Shown one piece after another: positions 10,155 to 21,353 of a DNA stretch of 64,000 nucleotides. A model generated the notes under the pieces. The model searched no databases. It saw nothing but the letters and a program-made list of their open reading frames with translations, and was not told the DNA's origin. The stretch lies in the NCBI RefSeq assembly GCF_905147365.1, contig NC_056418.1, positions 16,119,262 through 16,183,261 of the forward strand, given 5' to 3'. The stretch is from Aricia agestis. Lineage: Eukaryota > Arthropoda > Insecta > Lepidoptera > Lycaenidae. The position numbers and the translations under genes were made by a program. The stretch's first letter is position 1. The number at the start of each line of letters is the position of its first letter.

Positions 10155-10212
10155 AATAACGGTTCGGAACCCTTCGTGCGCGAGTCCGACTCGCACTTGG
10201 CCGATTTTTTAA
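10155..10212 (-). repeat. fragment of the AAGTGCGAGTCGGACTCGC repeat
   Basis: Carries GCGCGAGTCCGACTCGCACT then TGGCCGATTTTTT. The same end motif occurs at 32903-32944 and, inverted, at 44892-44950. Confidence 0.6.
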
Positions 10213-10275
10213 CAAACATCAATACTTACTTTAATGTTTTTTTTTTTTCACAGGTTATACCTAGGTACTGTACCT

Positions 10276-10329
10276 CTGCTGAGAAAAGGCGTCCCCTACC
10301 CATTAGTAGGGGACGCCTTTTCTCAGCAG
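10276..10329. repeat. perfect hairpin, 24-bp arms
   Basis: CTGCTGAGAAAAGGCGTCCC (start of the arm at 10276-10299) pairs without mismatch with 10306-10329 around a 6-nt loop. GC-rich and very stable. Pairing partly continues outward (ACTGTAC / GTACAG). Confidence 0.9.
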
Positions 10330-10677
10330 TGGCTAGTACAGCCTGAAAATTCAGGCTTTAGGTTATATTAATATACCGTGTAGGTAATTACGAATATAAT
10401 GAACAAAGCATTTCGTTTATTAATTATATATATTTTCCCTTTTGATTTTTGTACGCCCAATGACGCTTTGTTTCAATAATGAATTCAAACTTGAATGGCT
10501 GCGTTTCCCCGTGACGGTGAAACCCATCACGAAATTACTTTGTTAATGAACGTGCTTTGTGATACTCGGTATACTTTGTTTCATACTTTTGTGTTGAGTT
10601 TACAGTAAGCCAACGGTGAAAATATTAACATTTTCCACGGTTGAAGTCGACGTACTTTGAAGAATCCGTACTCGTTA
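10330..10677. other. no gene recognised
   Basis: Mostly AT-rich; nothing supported. Confidence 0.5.
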
Positions 10678-10841
10678 CTTAGGCCGGTATAAATAGTCAG
10701 TACTCAAGATGCATCTTGGTCTCAAGACACGGTTCAGGCTCTGTGATTGGTTGACTGTCAAAATTTGGACCAATCACAGAGCCGAACCGCGTCTTGAGAC
10801 CGGGTCGCATCTTAAGTACTGACTATTTATACCGGCCTAAG
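10678..10841. mobile_element. MITE-like foldback element, about 75-bp arms
   Basis: CTTAGGCCGGTATAAATAGT begins the left arm and its reverse complement ends the right arm. Arms of about 75 bp pair with a few mismatches (compensated A/G and T/C changes) around a short loop near 10755-10765. Non-coding. Confidence 0.85.
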
Positions 10842-11243
10842 AGTCCTTGGTATGTAACAACAAAATAATTTGTGTAGTAGATTTTGCGTAAAATATTATG
10901 GAATTAATTATCATCCATATAGAAATATCACACCAATATTTAATAAACTGTATTAAAGTAATATAAGAGTAAAAAGTAAGTTGACGCCAAAAGTCATTTA
11001 AATATATTATTATAACACCGTTTTCTTTGCGGTCTCAGACCATTATTAAGAGATAAAAGAATATATTATTGTTATTTTTAATATTATTTAACAGTAAAGG
11101 CGGCAAAGCTAAAGTGGGATCGCATGCATTTCCACCGCTGGGCCAGGATTTCAACAGAGTGAGCACCCGAAGAAAAACTAGAATCACTAAAAAAAACAAA
11201 AATATGTAACTATTATGGGGAGAGGACGAATAAATACATAGTT
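10842..11243. other. no gene recognised
   Basis: AT-rich; includes GGCGGCAAAGCTAAAGTGGG near 11100, of unknown nature. Confidence 0.45.
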
Positions 11244-12653
11244 CCTAAAATCTATATATATAAAACTCAAAGGTGACTGACTGATTGACATAGTGATAGA
11301 CTATCAACGCACAGCCCAAACCACTGGATGGATCGGGCTGAAATTTGGCATGCAGGTAGATGTTATGGCGTAGGCATCCGCTAAGAAAGGATTTTGATAA
11401 ATTCCAACCCCAAGGGGTTCAAATAGGGGATGAAAGTTTGTATATAATAAGGCATGTATTTAAATCAATATCTGTATATTCCCTTTTCTCGATCAAAATA
11501 TTTGAAAGTTTCACCAAAAATACTGACTTGCACACTAATTATGCACCCTAAATAATGCGAATTCAGCATACTATTTAAAGTTATTTGCGAAACTGTTTTA
11601 CTGAACGAATAACTATTATTAAAATAGTATATCTAACAATTTCTTAGTTCAACAAACATACTACAACTTTTTAAAGGAAAATCATCACCTAAATTACTTT
11701 TAGGAACACCATTTATTCTAAATAAAACCCAATTTAATCTGTTATGTTCATAATATAATTAAGGACACATAAAAATCATCAAGTGCTAACTTAACATGGA
11801 CAAAACTTTGGCACAGTGAATGGTAACTCAGTTTATAAACAATAATAATAAACAATCAGGTTAGATGGCTAAGGCGGGAGCTCCCGCCTTAGCCATCTAA
11901 CCTAACCCAATCAAGTCGTATTGGGTCAACATTGGTATTAATTATTTAAGAATCATTAATAAATTTATTAACCCATAAAATTAGAATACAGTAGTGAATT
12001 TTGATAATTTTTCTTAATTTTTATCAAGAAACCTTGAATTATAGAGTTTTGGAATCTTTCACCATAATATCTCATCGTAATTACCGAAAATCTTTGTCGC
12101 TAACACAGAAATAGATCAAGATATATCTGAGGTCGCAAAAGAGTAAAGAGCGAGCGCAAAGGAGTGAGTGTGGCGTTAGATGAGGATGCCCCAACATGTT
12201 TTTCAGTAAAACAGAGAAACAAAAAAAAAATAAAGTTAGTCAATTTGTAGACTTGTTTTGATAATAGAAATTGATTTTATTGTAGTGCACCTTTCGATAT
12301 AGTTTTTAGAAATTCCGTTGTAAGATTGTCCAATTTAGAGTGCAAGTTAGTATTTTTGATAAACAATTTAAATTTTAGTTTTACAAATAATATATTTGAT
12401 GTATGAACCATATTTTTGGTATGAATTCGGTTATAAAGGTCGTCTCGTTTTGTATGAAGTTTTTTTTGAAGGACATGTTCAGTTAATCAATTGTTTTTTT
12501 TTGATCAGCATTATTTTTTCTGGTATGCATTCAGTTAATAAGCGGAGTTAAGGTAGTTTGCTGAAAAATTATTCTGATGTGCATTTAATAATATCCATTA
12601 TCCCATATAATAATACTTCTTAACGCGAGCGAAGCCGCGGGCAAAAGCTCGTA
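11244..12653 (+). mobile_element. Helitron-like non-autonomous element (candidate)
   Basis: Starts TCTATATATATAAAACTCAA followed by GGTGACTGACTGATTGACAT and the phrase CGGGCTGAAATTTGGCATGC, and ends GCGAGCGAAGCCGCGGGCAA then AAGCTCGTA. This combination of a TC start and a GC-rich hairpin-like end before CTCG/CTAG suggests a Helitron. No Rep/helicase ORF, so non-autonomous or decayed. Boundaries and single-element status are inferred. Confidence 0.4.
11858..11903. repeat. 46-bp perfect palindrome
   Basis: Two 23-bp arms (AGGTTAGATGGCTAAGGCGG start) meet with no spacer at GGGAG/CTCCC. Confidence 0.92.
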
Positions 12654-14398
12654 TTTAATAATTTAGATGTGTTAAGAATTGAAGAAAAGTTTTCACCACT
12701 ATTAATTAAGAAGAAATTAAAGACTGTATTAATTACTTAATATTAAGTTTGTTATAAGAAGTATAATTTAGTGTAAGAATATTAGTTAGAACATACTATT
12801 TTTATATTTTCATACTATTTTTAAAGAATCATGGCCAAATTTATATAGGAGCTGGACTCGACTTTTATTTTTGATGTCCCAAAATAAACTATAGTTAGAT
12901 TTGGTTGTTCTAATGCTCTAAACATAATTCCGTTTGAGAATTATATCTAAATAGCCTCGATTTTTTATAATAATTAATAACGTTTACAATTATTTTGAGG
13001 TTAGACGTAAGAACTACCTTTTTCCCGACTGCGGTGTGGCCTACAAGTGTATATTCGGCGATCTCGTTTCTAATTATTTCAATTTTTCCTAGAGTATTAC
13101 CCAAAAAATAGAACGATTGCGAATGATCGCCGGCTGTCAGAACATAACGAAACTAAAATATATTGATCTTTTTTTTGTGGCTATTTATAGACACATTTCT
13201 AATGATTTTCGATGCCTTAAAATATTAGGGAATTTTTGCTACTAATGGCATATCGGGACGCCACCGCCCACCTGGTACGATTTGGCCATTGTTCTTTTTA
13301 TATTTTTCTTGTTTTGTAACTTAAAGATTAGAAGATAATTTTGTTTACGTATAGTTTATTATGTATTTTAGCATATATAACTTTATTGATGAGCGCATCT
13401 CGCCGTCAAACAATTAGTTTGGTGAGATTTAAAATGTAACAATAATATTTAGATTTTTTATGAATAAATTATATTGAAAAAAAAAAACGCCGCCGCCGTG
13501 GCCGGTCTAGAAAAAGATGTCGCGATGAGCTGGAAAATGGAAGCATACCAGCCAGGCTGGCCAGCGGTGGCGCAGGAGCGAGAACAATGGGCAGTGAAAT
13601 AGTATAGGCTAAAAAAATATACGTGTGGCACTCGAGGAAAACCTATTTTTTCATCAACTTGCATTGCAATTATATTTCGTATACGTGTAGTCGCACCTCT
13701 GCACTGTGGTGGTCAGAGCGGGGTGTGTTAGGTTTTTTTTCGTTACGGAGTTTCTTGATTCGGTCGCGCCGCTTTGCTATAGATATTGCTATGCAATATC
13801 TTAAAACAATTAATAATACTCGAGCCCTATATCTATTAGAATAAGGGGCAAGTCAAATGTTTCAGTAGCTTCTATAATGGACGGCGTTATGTAAGAAGTA
13901 ATGACAGATTAAGCGACACTTGAGAGAATTCGAGAAAATAAGCTTCAAAGATTTTAAACTTAAAATTGTCGCTGTGAGCTTATTATTTATGTTACCTGTA
14001 TGATTTTTTACTGTAAATTAAGATGTATATAAAGTTTAGATAAATATAGAATATATTACTGTGTAGAATATACTTTAAAAGATATAGCCATTTTTCCGCT
14101 TAATTCGTTAATGTTTTATAGCTATATTCAGATACATTAAATTTGTCACTAACATACTATACGACATTATTGTCGTTTGATTCTTTAATACGATTTCGGG
14201 TGAAATAAAGTGCAATAAAAGATTAAATCCAAATATTTTAATGAAAATTTCTCAAATTAAACAAAAATTATACAGTTTTTCTAAGATGATACTGTATGTC
14301 TTTAATGATTACGAAAATACACATAAATTTGAATGGTTTTTATAGTCAAATACCACAAAATAACATAATTATTTGCTTGTTTCGCTATCCTTTATGAA
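12654..14398. other. no gene recognised
   Basis: AT-rich with one GC-rich patch (13487-13580). Short ORFs on either strand show no family resemblance. No RNA gene or repeat boundary can be supported. Confidence 0.45.
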
Positions 14399-14609
14399 AC
14401 TTATATAAATGCGAAAGTGTGTCAGTGTGTCTATTTGTTACCTCTTCACGCCCAAACCGCTGAACCGATTTTGCTGAAATTTTTCATGAGGATACTTTGA
14501 GACCCGGAAAAGGAAGTAGCATACTTTTTGTTCCAAAAAATGTACGGTTCTAGCGCGATATGCGAATTTTGGCGCAACGGCGCGCGGCGTTACGGGCGTC
14601 ATCTAGTTT
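14399..14609 (+). mobile_element. short Helitron-like repeat
   Basis: Begins CTTATATAAATGCGAAAGTG and runs through CGCTGAACCGATTTTGCTGA to GGCGCGCGGCGTTACGGGCG and TCATCTAGT. A related piece lies inverted at 31268-31452. The terminal CTAG-T and GC-rich 3' end fit Lep1-type non-autonomous Helitrons. Confidence 0.5.
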
Positions 14610-15291
14610 TTTAATAATTAAAATGGCACTTAATCAACATAAAAAAAAAAAAACAATTAACGCTCAATGATAAAAAAATGAATATAATCAATTTTTTATT
14701 TTTCTTATCTTCATCTTCTATATCAAAATCTGCTGCCATTTTAGGCGGTTAGTCCGTTATTGCGTTTGTAATGAATAAATTGAAACGGATTATCTACTAC
14801 TTCTGTGGATATAAATCGTTTATGCATTTTAAATTCCTGTTTGTGTATTTTGTAACAGTAACTTAGGCGCATAATTCTTTAATACGTAACTAAATTGTGC
14901 AAAACTTCTAACAAAATTTGACATGTCGCTTAATTCACCCCTTATTATAAGGCACTAGGATTGACTTTTGAACACAAAATTAGCTGAATACTTAGCTAAT
15001 GATGCCTGGAATCGATCTGCATTCATAACTCATTTTTTGAAATTTTGTCGCTTGATTCGTTATTACATAACGCCGTCCTATTAACATTTTAACTTATTTT
15101 GAACTAGATGTTCCCCGCAACTTGGCCGTGCAGAAATTAATTTAACCGTGTTAAATAATCCTAAAATTTATTTCCCAGAACTCAAAGAATCTTAAAATGT
15201 GTTCAGTAGTTTTCGCGTTATTATATAATAAAAAGGTGCGAGAGAGACTTTCACGCTATTTTATAATATTGGTGGAATACGAATATAGCAT
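14610..15291. other. no gene; contains a repeat remnant
   Basis: 15105-15225 opens with AACTAGATGTTCCCCGCAAC and ends in a TTCAGTAGTTTTCGCGTTAT phrase, resembling a decayed copy of the Helitron-like family at 62610-63470. The rest is unassigned AT-rich sequence. Confidence 0.45.
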
Positions 15292-16386
15292 AGGTCGGTA
15301 ACTTAGATAAATGATTGGTCTCGCGCGCGCGCTCGACTAGATACCGCGCTGTATAGAAAACACAGATTCCCGAATGCGGCACCTCAATATTGTAGTGTGT
15401 GTAAAACAATGCACAAATATTGTTGTGTGCGTAGATAATCGGGTTGCCAGATACGTAACTGGTGCCCAATCAATGGGGAAAAATTAGTTGCTGTGGTCTT
15501 GTAATTTATTATTATTGTATAGTAAGTGCTGATTTTTCAATCACCAGATAAACTTTATTATTGGAATAAAGTCCATTCGAAAAGAATGCGATAAAATAAC
15601 AACGTTGTTTAGGTCAACGAAATATAATGGGTACAATATTGATGAGAAAACAATACAAAAACAATGGTAGGAAGTTTAACGAAAGTTAAGAATGAGTCAT
15701 AGAAAAGAAAATGTTAAATTTGTTTTCTCATTTGTTACTGTATTGTGTACTTACATAAAATATAAACTGTATTTAAGATTTTTATTATAATATGATACTC
15801 ATAATTCATATTTATTAATACACATTCATGATCCAGGAACTTTGAAAACTTTTTATTATATTTTCTTTGTTTTATTCTATTTATTTGGCGGGATTCGAAC
15901 CAGCTACCCTAGCTAGAGATTTTAATGCACTCATCCACTCATCCACTATGTATATATAAAAAAATAAGATATAATAAATAAATAAATAAAAATCACAATC
16001 TCAGAAAAATTTGGGAATTTTTAGTTTATGGTAATTGGCAACACTGAACATCAAGCGGTACTCCGATCCGAATTTTCAGGTTTATATTATTTTTCTGTGT
16101 TTATGACGATTTATATAATATTTACTGATGGTATGTGATGCCAGTACCTTTCTTGTTTCTTGTAGTGTTATTATTGCATAGTCTCACTACGCAAATTGGC
16201 ATTTTGCTACGGACGTAACTTAAAATTTCGATAATTATCGACACATCTACCTCACCCGAAGCTTGTGGCGCGACTGGCGCGGTTACGCCCGATGAGGCGT
16301 ATTATTTGTTGCCGCATTTTTCAAGTACTCCGACGGTATCTAGTCGTAGCGCGAGCGCGAGACCAATCATTCATCTAAGGTCGGTA
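15292..16386. mobile_element. possible DNA transposon with about 53-bp inverted ends
   Basis: AGATAAATGATTGGTCTCGC within 15292-15345 returns inverted at 16334-16386, including the CTAGATACCG block, with a few differences. The 1.1-kb spacing suggests one decayed element or two inverted copies of one MITE. The interior has no transposase-like ORF. Confidence 0.5.
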
Positions 16387-16699
16387 ATAAAATGAAATGT
16401 TCATATTATATGCTGAAAAAATTTCAACCCCATAATAGCAATCTCGAAGCATTGTACCGAATAAGATTATAGTGATCCTACGGAAACCATTTAATTTTAC
16501 GATACATGAGGTTTTCCTTCTATCCGGGACGTAACTGCCTTATTGTGTTACTGCGGCTCGATCTCCGCTATCATTCCTAATGAAATAAAAAAACTTATTG
16601 TATCTGTTTGAAAATTACCTTTATGCCGATGATAATATAAGGACTAAGTATAATAATTATAGATAACATTTTCATAAAAGACTATGAAAGTTTTTTAGA
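16387..16699. other. no gene recognised
   Basis: Nothing supported. Confidence 0.5.
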
Positions 16700-16856
16700 G
16701 ATCCATCAAGAAGAGAGCGTGTTCCCTCTTAAAAAACGGCAGGCGGCACTGAACCTGAAGCTCTTCTAATGTTGTGAGTGTCCATGGGCGACGGTAGTTG
16801 CTTTTCATTAGGTGACCCGTTTGCAATTTTGCCCCTTATTTTATTGAAAAAAAAAT
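16700..16856 (+). mobile_element. CR1-type LINE 3' tail, short copy
   Basis: CAAGAAGAGAGCGTGTTCCC leads into the TCCATGGGCGACGGTAGTTG and GGTGACCCG tail and an A-rich end. Only the last few codons and the tail remain. Confidence 0.75.
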
Positions 16857-16925
16857 CAGGCGCGGGATCTACTTTTTACATGCTCATCCGATGCATAGAT
16901 CATCAGCTGTCTACTCAGACAAATG
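16857..16925 (-). repeat. fragment of the tRNA-Lys-like SINE body
   Basis: Reads as the inverse of the SINE body at 57800-57850 (GATGATCCATGCGTCGGATG, then GGGCATGTAAAAAGTCGG on the SINE strand). It adjoins the LINE tail. Confidence 0.6.
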
Positions 16926-19059
16926 GCTGCTCAAGGAGTGAGCACACTGAGACGGGCCGTGCCGGGGTTAAGAGTGCCCTGGCACTCCTTAAAACCACAC
17001 TAGTCGTTCTACGCAACTTCGTCGCTCTCAAATTCGTTTCTCGTGAGGTTCGTGCCAGAACCGTACATTTTGCCAGGATAACAACTCCTTTACTGGGACT
17101 AAAAGTGTAACTTTTTGGTCTGCACATACCTAGTTTGAATCCCGGGAATCGTGTTTTGTTAAGTTTTATCTAGGAGAGAGAACATACAGACAGACACACT
17201 TAAACGTAATATAATATTAAACACTTAAACATAATACAGATATTGACAATATAACATAATAAATAACAACTCATCTGTTGATAATATGGTCGATATAATC
17301 CCACTCAAAAACTTTCATCTCTGACTTACAAAGTATGAGATACTAAAGAAAGCAATAACGGTATAAGCGTGTTTTGATATTATTAAACTTCTGGAGAGTC
17401 CAGACTCCGATCTATAAGGTATCGAGTGCCCGGAAGTACAATATCTTATATCACACACTATCAGGCTGCAGTTCGGCTCGTTGGCTGTTGGCACGGCTCC
17501 CGGTTTGTTCGCGAGCCAAAATACTTGGAGATCGGATCGAATTACTCTTTATAAGTGTAATATTATGATTAATAAAGATTGAGTCAATTATCCAACTAAG
17601 GATTCTATATACAGAGAGGCCGATGGATAAGAATAAAATGATGTCAGGCCAACCTGACCGGACTCGTTGAGTGCGTGCACTAGTCATCACTAGTGTGCAC
17701 AAGTTAGGTTTTGGCCTGCGATCACTTCGACCACACCGGCCTCTAATGAGGCCTGAAATTATGATGGTGCTAGTTAATACACAATGAGCGTTGAATTCAT
17801 ATGTATACAACACGTATATACACGTTCAAGCTCCTAATCTCCCAATTTCGGCAGAAAAGGTTTGTAATTCAAAAACAAAGTCGGACGGATACAATCTGCA
17901 TTCGATCTAAATTGGAAAACTCGCTTCGTACGTCAGCGCGGCTCTGTCGGTGTTCAAATGTGACTGTATTGTGGAATAGTCCATATTAGAGAAATATAGT
18001 TTACGATAAGTGACTTAATATTATTCTTGTGGTGAAAAGAAAACTAGCTAGAATTAAATACAAAGTCATTGAAAGTAAGTAACATTCGAGCAAACACAAC
18101 CCAAATGTTACATTTGGTTACATTAAATACAGTATTTAATTTTACTTCTAGACGAAATAGTACATTTAAACGAAATCAAACCTAGTAATTATTGGCCTAT
18201 TATGCAACTATTTTTAAGTATTTTGACCAATTAGGACGTATTTCAAAGAAAAGTTGCATTACATCAAAACAATATCGAAACTGTATTATACTCGTATAAT
18301 AAGATCATTTAGATATTAGTTGAATCGAGGTACCGTATAAAACTGTTACGTGTAAAATAACTGCCGAGGATTCCCGAATCTGTTTATCCGAGTACGGAAA
18401 ATTGTTTTCAATCTCATAAATAGTTAATGTCGGCTCCGGAGTTACCTGAATTAAAAATACTGCCCTCTTGCTACACCTCTTTGTGCTTTTCGAATCGACA
18501 TAATGTGGTTATTTTGTAAGTTTATTGTCATTACGTTAAATCTTTGTAAAGGGTATTGTTGCGCTGATTTGATTTTACTGAATAAATAGTATCAATATAT
18601 TCCTAGTAGAATTGTAGGCCACTTTGGCTTCGCTCGCTACTATACACTACTATACACTATTTCTGTCATACCATTGTTATGCCCCATTCCATTTGGTTGA
18701 ATTTGAATTTGAACCTCCACATAGAGCACACAAAGTCTCTAATTTGGGACTTTCATATTTTGTCGGCGTTTTTTAGGATATCGTGATAAAATTTTAATTT
18801 TTTATTTATTTTAACAGTCAACTTAATATGAGCCATCTATGTCATATTACATATAATATTATCTAAGTGATAGCTCGTCCACATTTTATCATGAGCAATC
18901 GTTTAAGCCCTAATCCCTTCATAACAGTTCCATTATCAATAGTCAACAGCCTCACTGCGACGCATCGGAATGGCCCATATTAAGGGATGATACCTATTCC
19001 ATATTTGGAGACATCGCATAAAAATTAAAATAACTTTTAATAGCTAATTTGCAAGGTCT
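16926..19059. other. no gene recognised
   Basis: Contains GC-mixed patches (16925-17060, 17460-17530, 17640-17745) that are open in several frames but show no family motifs. A tRNA B-box-like string (TTTGAATCCCGGGAATCG, 17134-17151) may be a SINE scrap. 17676-17702 forms a small imperfect hairpin (GTGCACTAGT). Confidence 0.4.
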
Positions 19060-19146
19060 CTCATAATCTGTATGGCCGACGGTTTGCTTTCTATTCTAAG
19101 TCATTCGTTTGTTCGTTTGTCCCCTAGACTTATGAGGAAAAAAAAC
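19060..19146 (+). mobile_element. degenerate CR1-type LINE 3' tail
   Basis: CTGTATGGCCGACGGTTTGC, then TCGTTTGTCCCC and an A-run, resembling a diverged copy of the 16745-16856 tail. Confidence 0.45.
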
Positions 19147-19374
19147 AATACTGTAATCTTGCAACAAAAAAGTAGCGGTACCTATACCTTTCTATCGATT
19201 CATTTCGATTTCAAATGGGCAAAAAGGTGAATTGTCTCTAGAAAGTAGCAGTGGATTTTATTGCCATTTTTTCATGAAGTGGGACATCAATGGTGCTAAT
19301 ATAAGTCCCTCGTCCCGGCCACGTCCGCGACATCTATAACCATCCCGGACAATTCCCGGATAAATTGTGGCACG

Positions 19375-19555
19375 GGCTCGGCGTGGCCCTTCGCAGGGGC
19401 CTAGGGGCACGGCGCGGCACTTCGCAGGGGCCTAGGGGCACGGGCGCGGCCATTCGCTGTGGACTAGGGGCAGGGGCGGCCCTTCGCAGGGACCTAGGGG
19501 CACGGGCGCGGCGTGGCCCTGCGTAGGGGCCCTCGCCCGGCGCGGGCCCCCGCTG
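19375..19555. repeat. GC-rich minisatellite, about 4-5 imperfect units
   Basis: Units of about 35-45 bp built on CTTCGCAGGGGCCTAGGGGC and ACGGGCGCGGC. The opposite strand gives an 84-codon frame (19588-19334) rich in Pro, Arg and Ala. Its residue repetition follows the DNA repeat, so I do not call it a gene. It stands out sharply against the AT-rich flanks. Confidence 0.75.
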
Positions 19556-19786
19556 GGTCACGCAATTTTCCTGCGAATTACCCTCCAAGGCTTCTCTGGC
19601 CTCATCTGATTTACATTTTAAACTATTTTAGTATCGCCCGCTGCGTTCGGCCCCCGGGGCTGAGGCCGGTTTAAATGACAATTTGAATCTATTCAATTTT
19701 AGCATCTCAAACATTGAGGCTTAATTATGGAACACTGGCGGGCGACTCAGGCAAAACGAATGTAACAAAATATTTTATATTATATA

Positions 19787-20184
19787 TGTAAATGAAGTGC
19801 CTGTTACTTCATTTCGTTTGAATTTACCGCATAATAAATTTTGTGTAATATTATCTGTGAATCTATGGAGTTAAGTGACATTGACATTTGACAGGACTAC
19901 AGCACATGTATTCTCTTTGGCACATGTAAAAATAGAAAGAAAGGTTAGGATCTAATTTAGTGAGAATTATATTTTAATACTTAGAAATTAATACAAACGG
20001 GTAAAGCAATAGCTTTAAATGTTGTTTTCTCTTTTCAGGTAAATTTTCTTTGTATTCAGTTGTAATTGATTAATCTAAGTTTTGTAAAGTGTAAACCTGT
20101 ATTAACTTAATAAAAAAATCTCTTTTCAGAGCAACTCAGTTCTAGTTGTTGTTTTACTGTTATACAAGGATTATAAAAAGACAT
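19787..20184 (+). repeat. 5' LTR (398 bp)
   Basis: Starts TGTAAATGAAGTGCCTGTTA and ends near AAAAAGACAT (possibly 4 bp longer). Carries an AATAAA at 20109-20114 that may be the poly(A) signal, and an initiator-like TCAGTT near 20136. A CAG/GTAAAT string at 20036-20043 resembles splice-site sequence. Confidence 0.93.
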
Positions 20185-20221
20185 TATAAAACAACATTTC
20201 TACAGCTGATTCCCAATAATA

Positions 20222-21127
20222 ATGGACAAATTGAAATTCGAATTCATGGTCAGGGCTGGTGAAGATGCGAAGACAAATATTATTTGTGTAACGTCAATTA
20301 CCGATTTGGATGGTCGTACCTTTGTGTTCCCAGATAAATTACAACCTATAAAATTACATGATGTAATAAAACAGACCAAAATCTTTCAAAAAGTAAAGAC
20401 TACCTTACAAAAACGACATGACAAACGGCAGGTATGGATCTCTATGAATTCAGAGATGAAGGCGATTTATTGTGATGAAGATGGAAATAGACAATTTATG
20501 GACTACCTTTTGGAAGAAAAAGAAACACCACACACCTCTACAACAGGAATCTCGGAGGAATCATTAACGAAAATAATAGAAAGCTTCGCGGATAAAAAAA
20601 AGTCAAGATCTTTCAATGTAGGGAAAATGGCCGAAAATTTTGTTATAGAAAAATTCAACAGCAAGATTACTAATGTGTCCCAGTGGATGACTATTTTTGA
20701 AACGGAATGTGCACGTGTAGGCATAGAAGAAGACGTCAAGAAAATTGAAATTTTTAGGTTATTTTTAGAAGATTCCTCTAAAGACTGGTATAGTTCAATG
20801 CTTATTAAACATACAATAAATTCAGAATGGGATATTTGGAAACAAGATTTTTGTGAGACATATGCAGATAAGGGTTGGTCTCCAATCAGGTATGCAATGT
20901 TATTTAAGTACAGACAGGGCTCATTACTGGATTACGCATTAAAAAAAGAGAAACTACTGTTAGAAATAAATAAATCCATAGATAAACAAACTCTGATTGA
21001 TCTGATTGCCACCGGATTGCCAAATTTCATTGCAGATAGAATTGATAGGAATAGCTTAAAGGAATCTCAAGATTTATTCAATAGTATAAGAAGTTTAGAG
21101 CACATGGTAAATAAAAAAAACATTTGA
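20222..21127 (+). CDS. gag: gag, matrix/capsid part (301 aa)
   Basis: First long frame after the 5' LTR, from ATG at 20222. Residues about 145-290 have the look of a Ty3/gypsy capsid (retrotrans_gag) domain: W-containing segment QWMTIFETECARVG, then FRLFLEDSSKDWYS, WDIWKQDFCETY, YRQGSLLDYALKKEKLLLEI and LPNFIADRI. The frame stops at TGA 21125-21127, before any zinc knuckle, directly after a run of eight A (21113-21120). The zinc knuckle is present further on in the +1 frame (21120-21353). So either this copy has a one-base change in the A-run, the run is a sequencing or assembly error, or slippage supplies the longer protein. Gag would form the virus-like particle. Confidence 0.85.
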   Translation: MDKLKFEFMVRAGEDAKTNIICVTSITDLDGRTFVFPDKLQPIKLHDVIKQTKIFQKVKTTLQKRHDKRQVWISMNSEMKAIYCDEDGNRQFMDYLLEEKETPHTSTTGISEESLTKIIESFADKKKSRSFNVGKMAENFVIEKFNSKITNVSQWMTIFETECARVGIEEDVKKIEIFRLFLEDSSKDWYSSMLIKHTINSEWDIWKQDFCETYADKGWSPIRYAMLFKYRQGSLLDYALKKEKLLLEINKSIDKQTLIDLIATGLPNFIADRIDRNSLKESQDLFNSIRSLEHMVNKKNI

Positions 21128-21353
21128 TAAACAAATAGCAGCTTCCGAAAGTAAAATTAAAGAGAAAGGGGTAAGGCCCATAGTTACTCCATGTAAGATT
21201 TGTGAAAAAGAAAATAAAGGTACACGGTACCACCCTGAATCCCAATGTTGGTTTAAAATTAAAAATAATGATAGGCTAAGAAAAGATCAGATAAGGAGTG
21301 TAAACAATTCAGAATTAGAGACTGAACTAAATGAAATTAACCCAAAAAACTAG
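21120..21353 (+). CDS. gag: gag, nucleocapsid part in the +1 frame
   Basis: Open frame with no ATG of its own, continuous in sense with gag if one base of the 21113-21120 A-run is skipped. It contains a CX2CX9HX4C zinc knuckle (CKIC at 21192-21203; H of YHPESQCW near 21231), the nucleic-acid-binding motif expected at the end of Gag. It ends in tandem stops TAG TAG (21351-21356), immediately preceded by the A-AAA-AAC slippery heptamer. The frame differs from both the upstream gag part and pol. Confidence 0.75.
   Translation, partial: TFDKQIAASESKIKEKGVRPIVTPCKICEKENKGTRYHPESQCWFKIKNNDRLRKDQIRSVNNSELETELNEINPKN
21344..21350 (+). promoter_or_regulatory. -1 ribosomal frameshift site A-AAA-AAC
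   Basis: In the zinc-knuckle frame the codons read CCA AAA AAC TAG TAG, so the heptamer A AAA AAC is in the exact X-XXY-YYZ register used by retroviral gag-pro/pol junctions. A -1 slip here leads to CTA GTA GTG CCG and joins pol, which is open from 21341 and has no ATG start. Only a weak 5-bp stem (TAGTA / TACTA) is visible just downstream. Confidence 0.85.

Noticed and set aside
19334..19588. 84-codon Pro/Arg/Ala ORF on the minus strand
   Set aside because: Its repeats mirror the DNA minisatellite; no independent evidence of coding.
21115..21121. A second A-AAA-AAC heptamer as another -1 frameshift site
   Set aside because: A -1 shift there reaches TAG (21136-21138) after five codons; only the +1 frame leads to the zinc knuckle.
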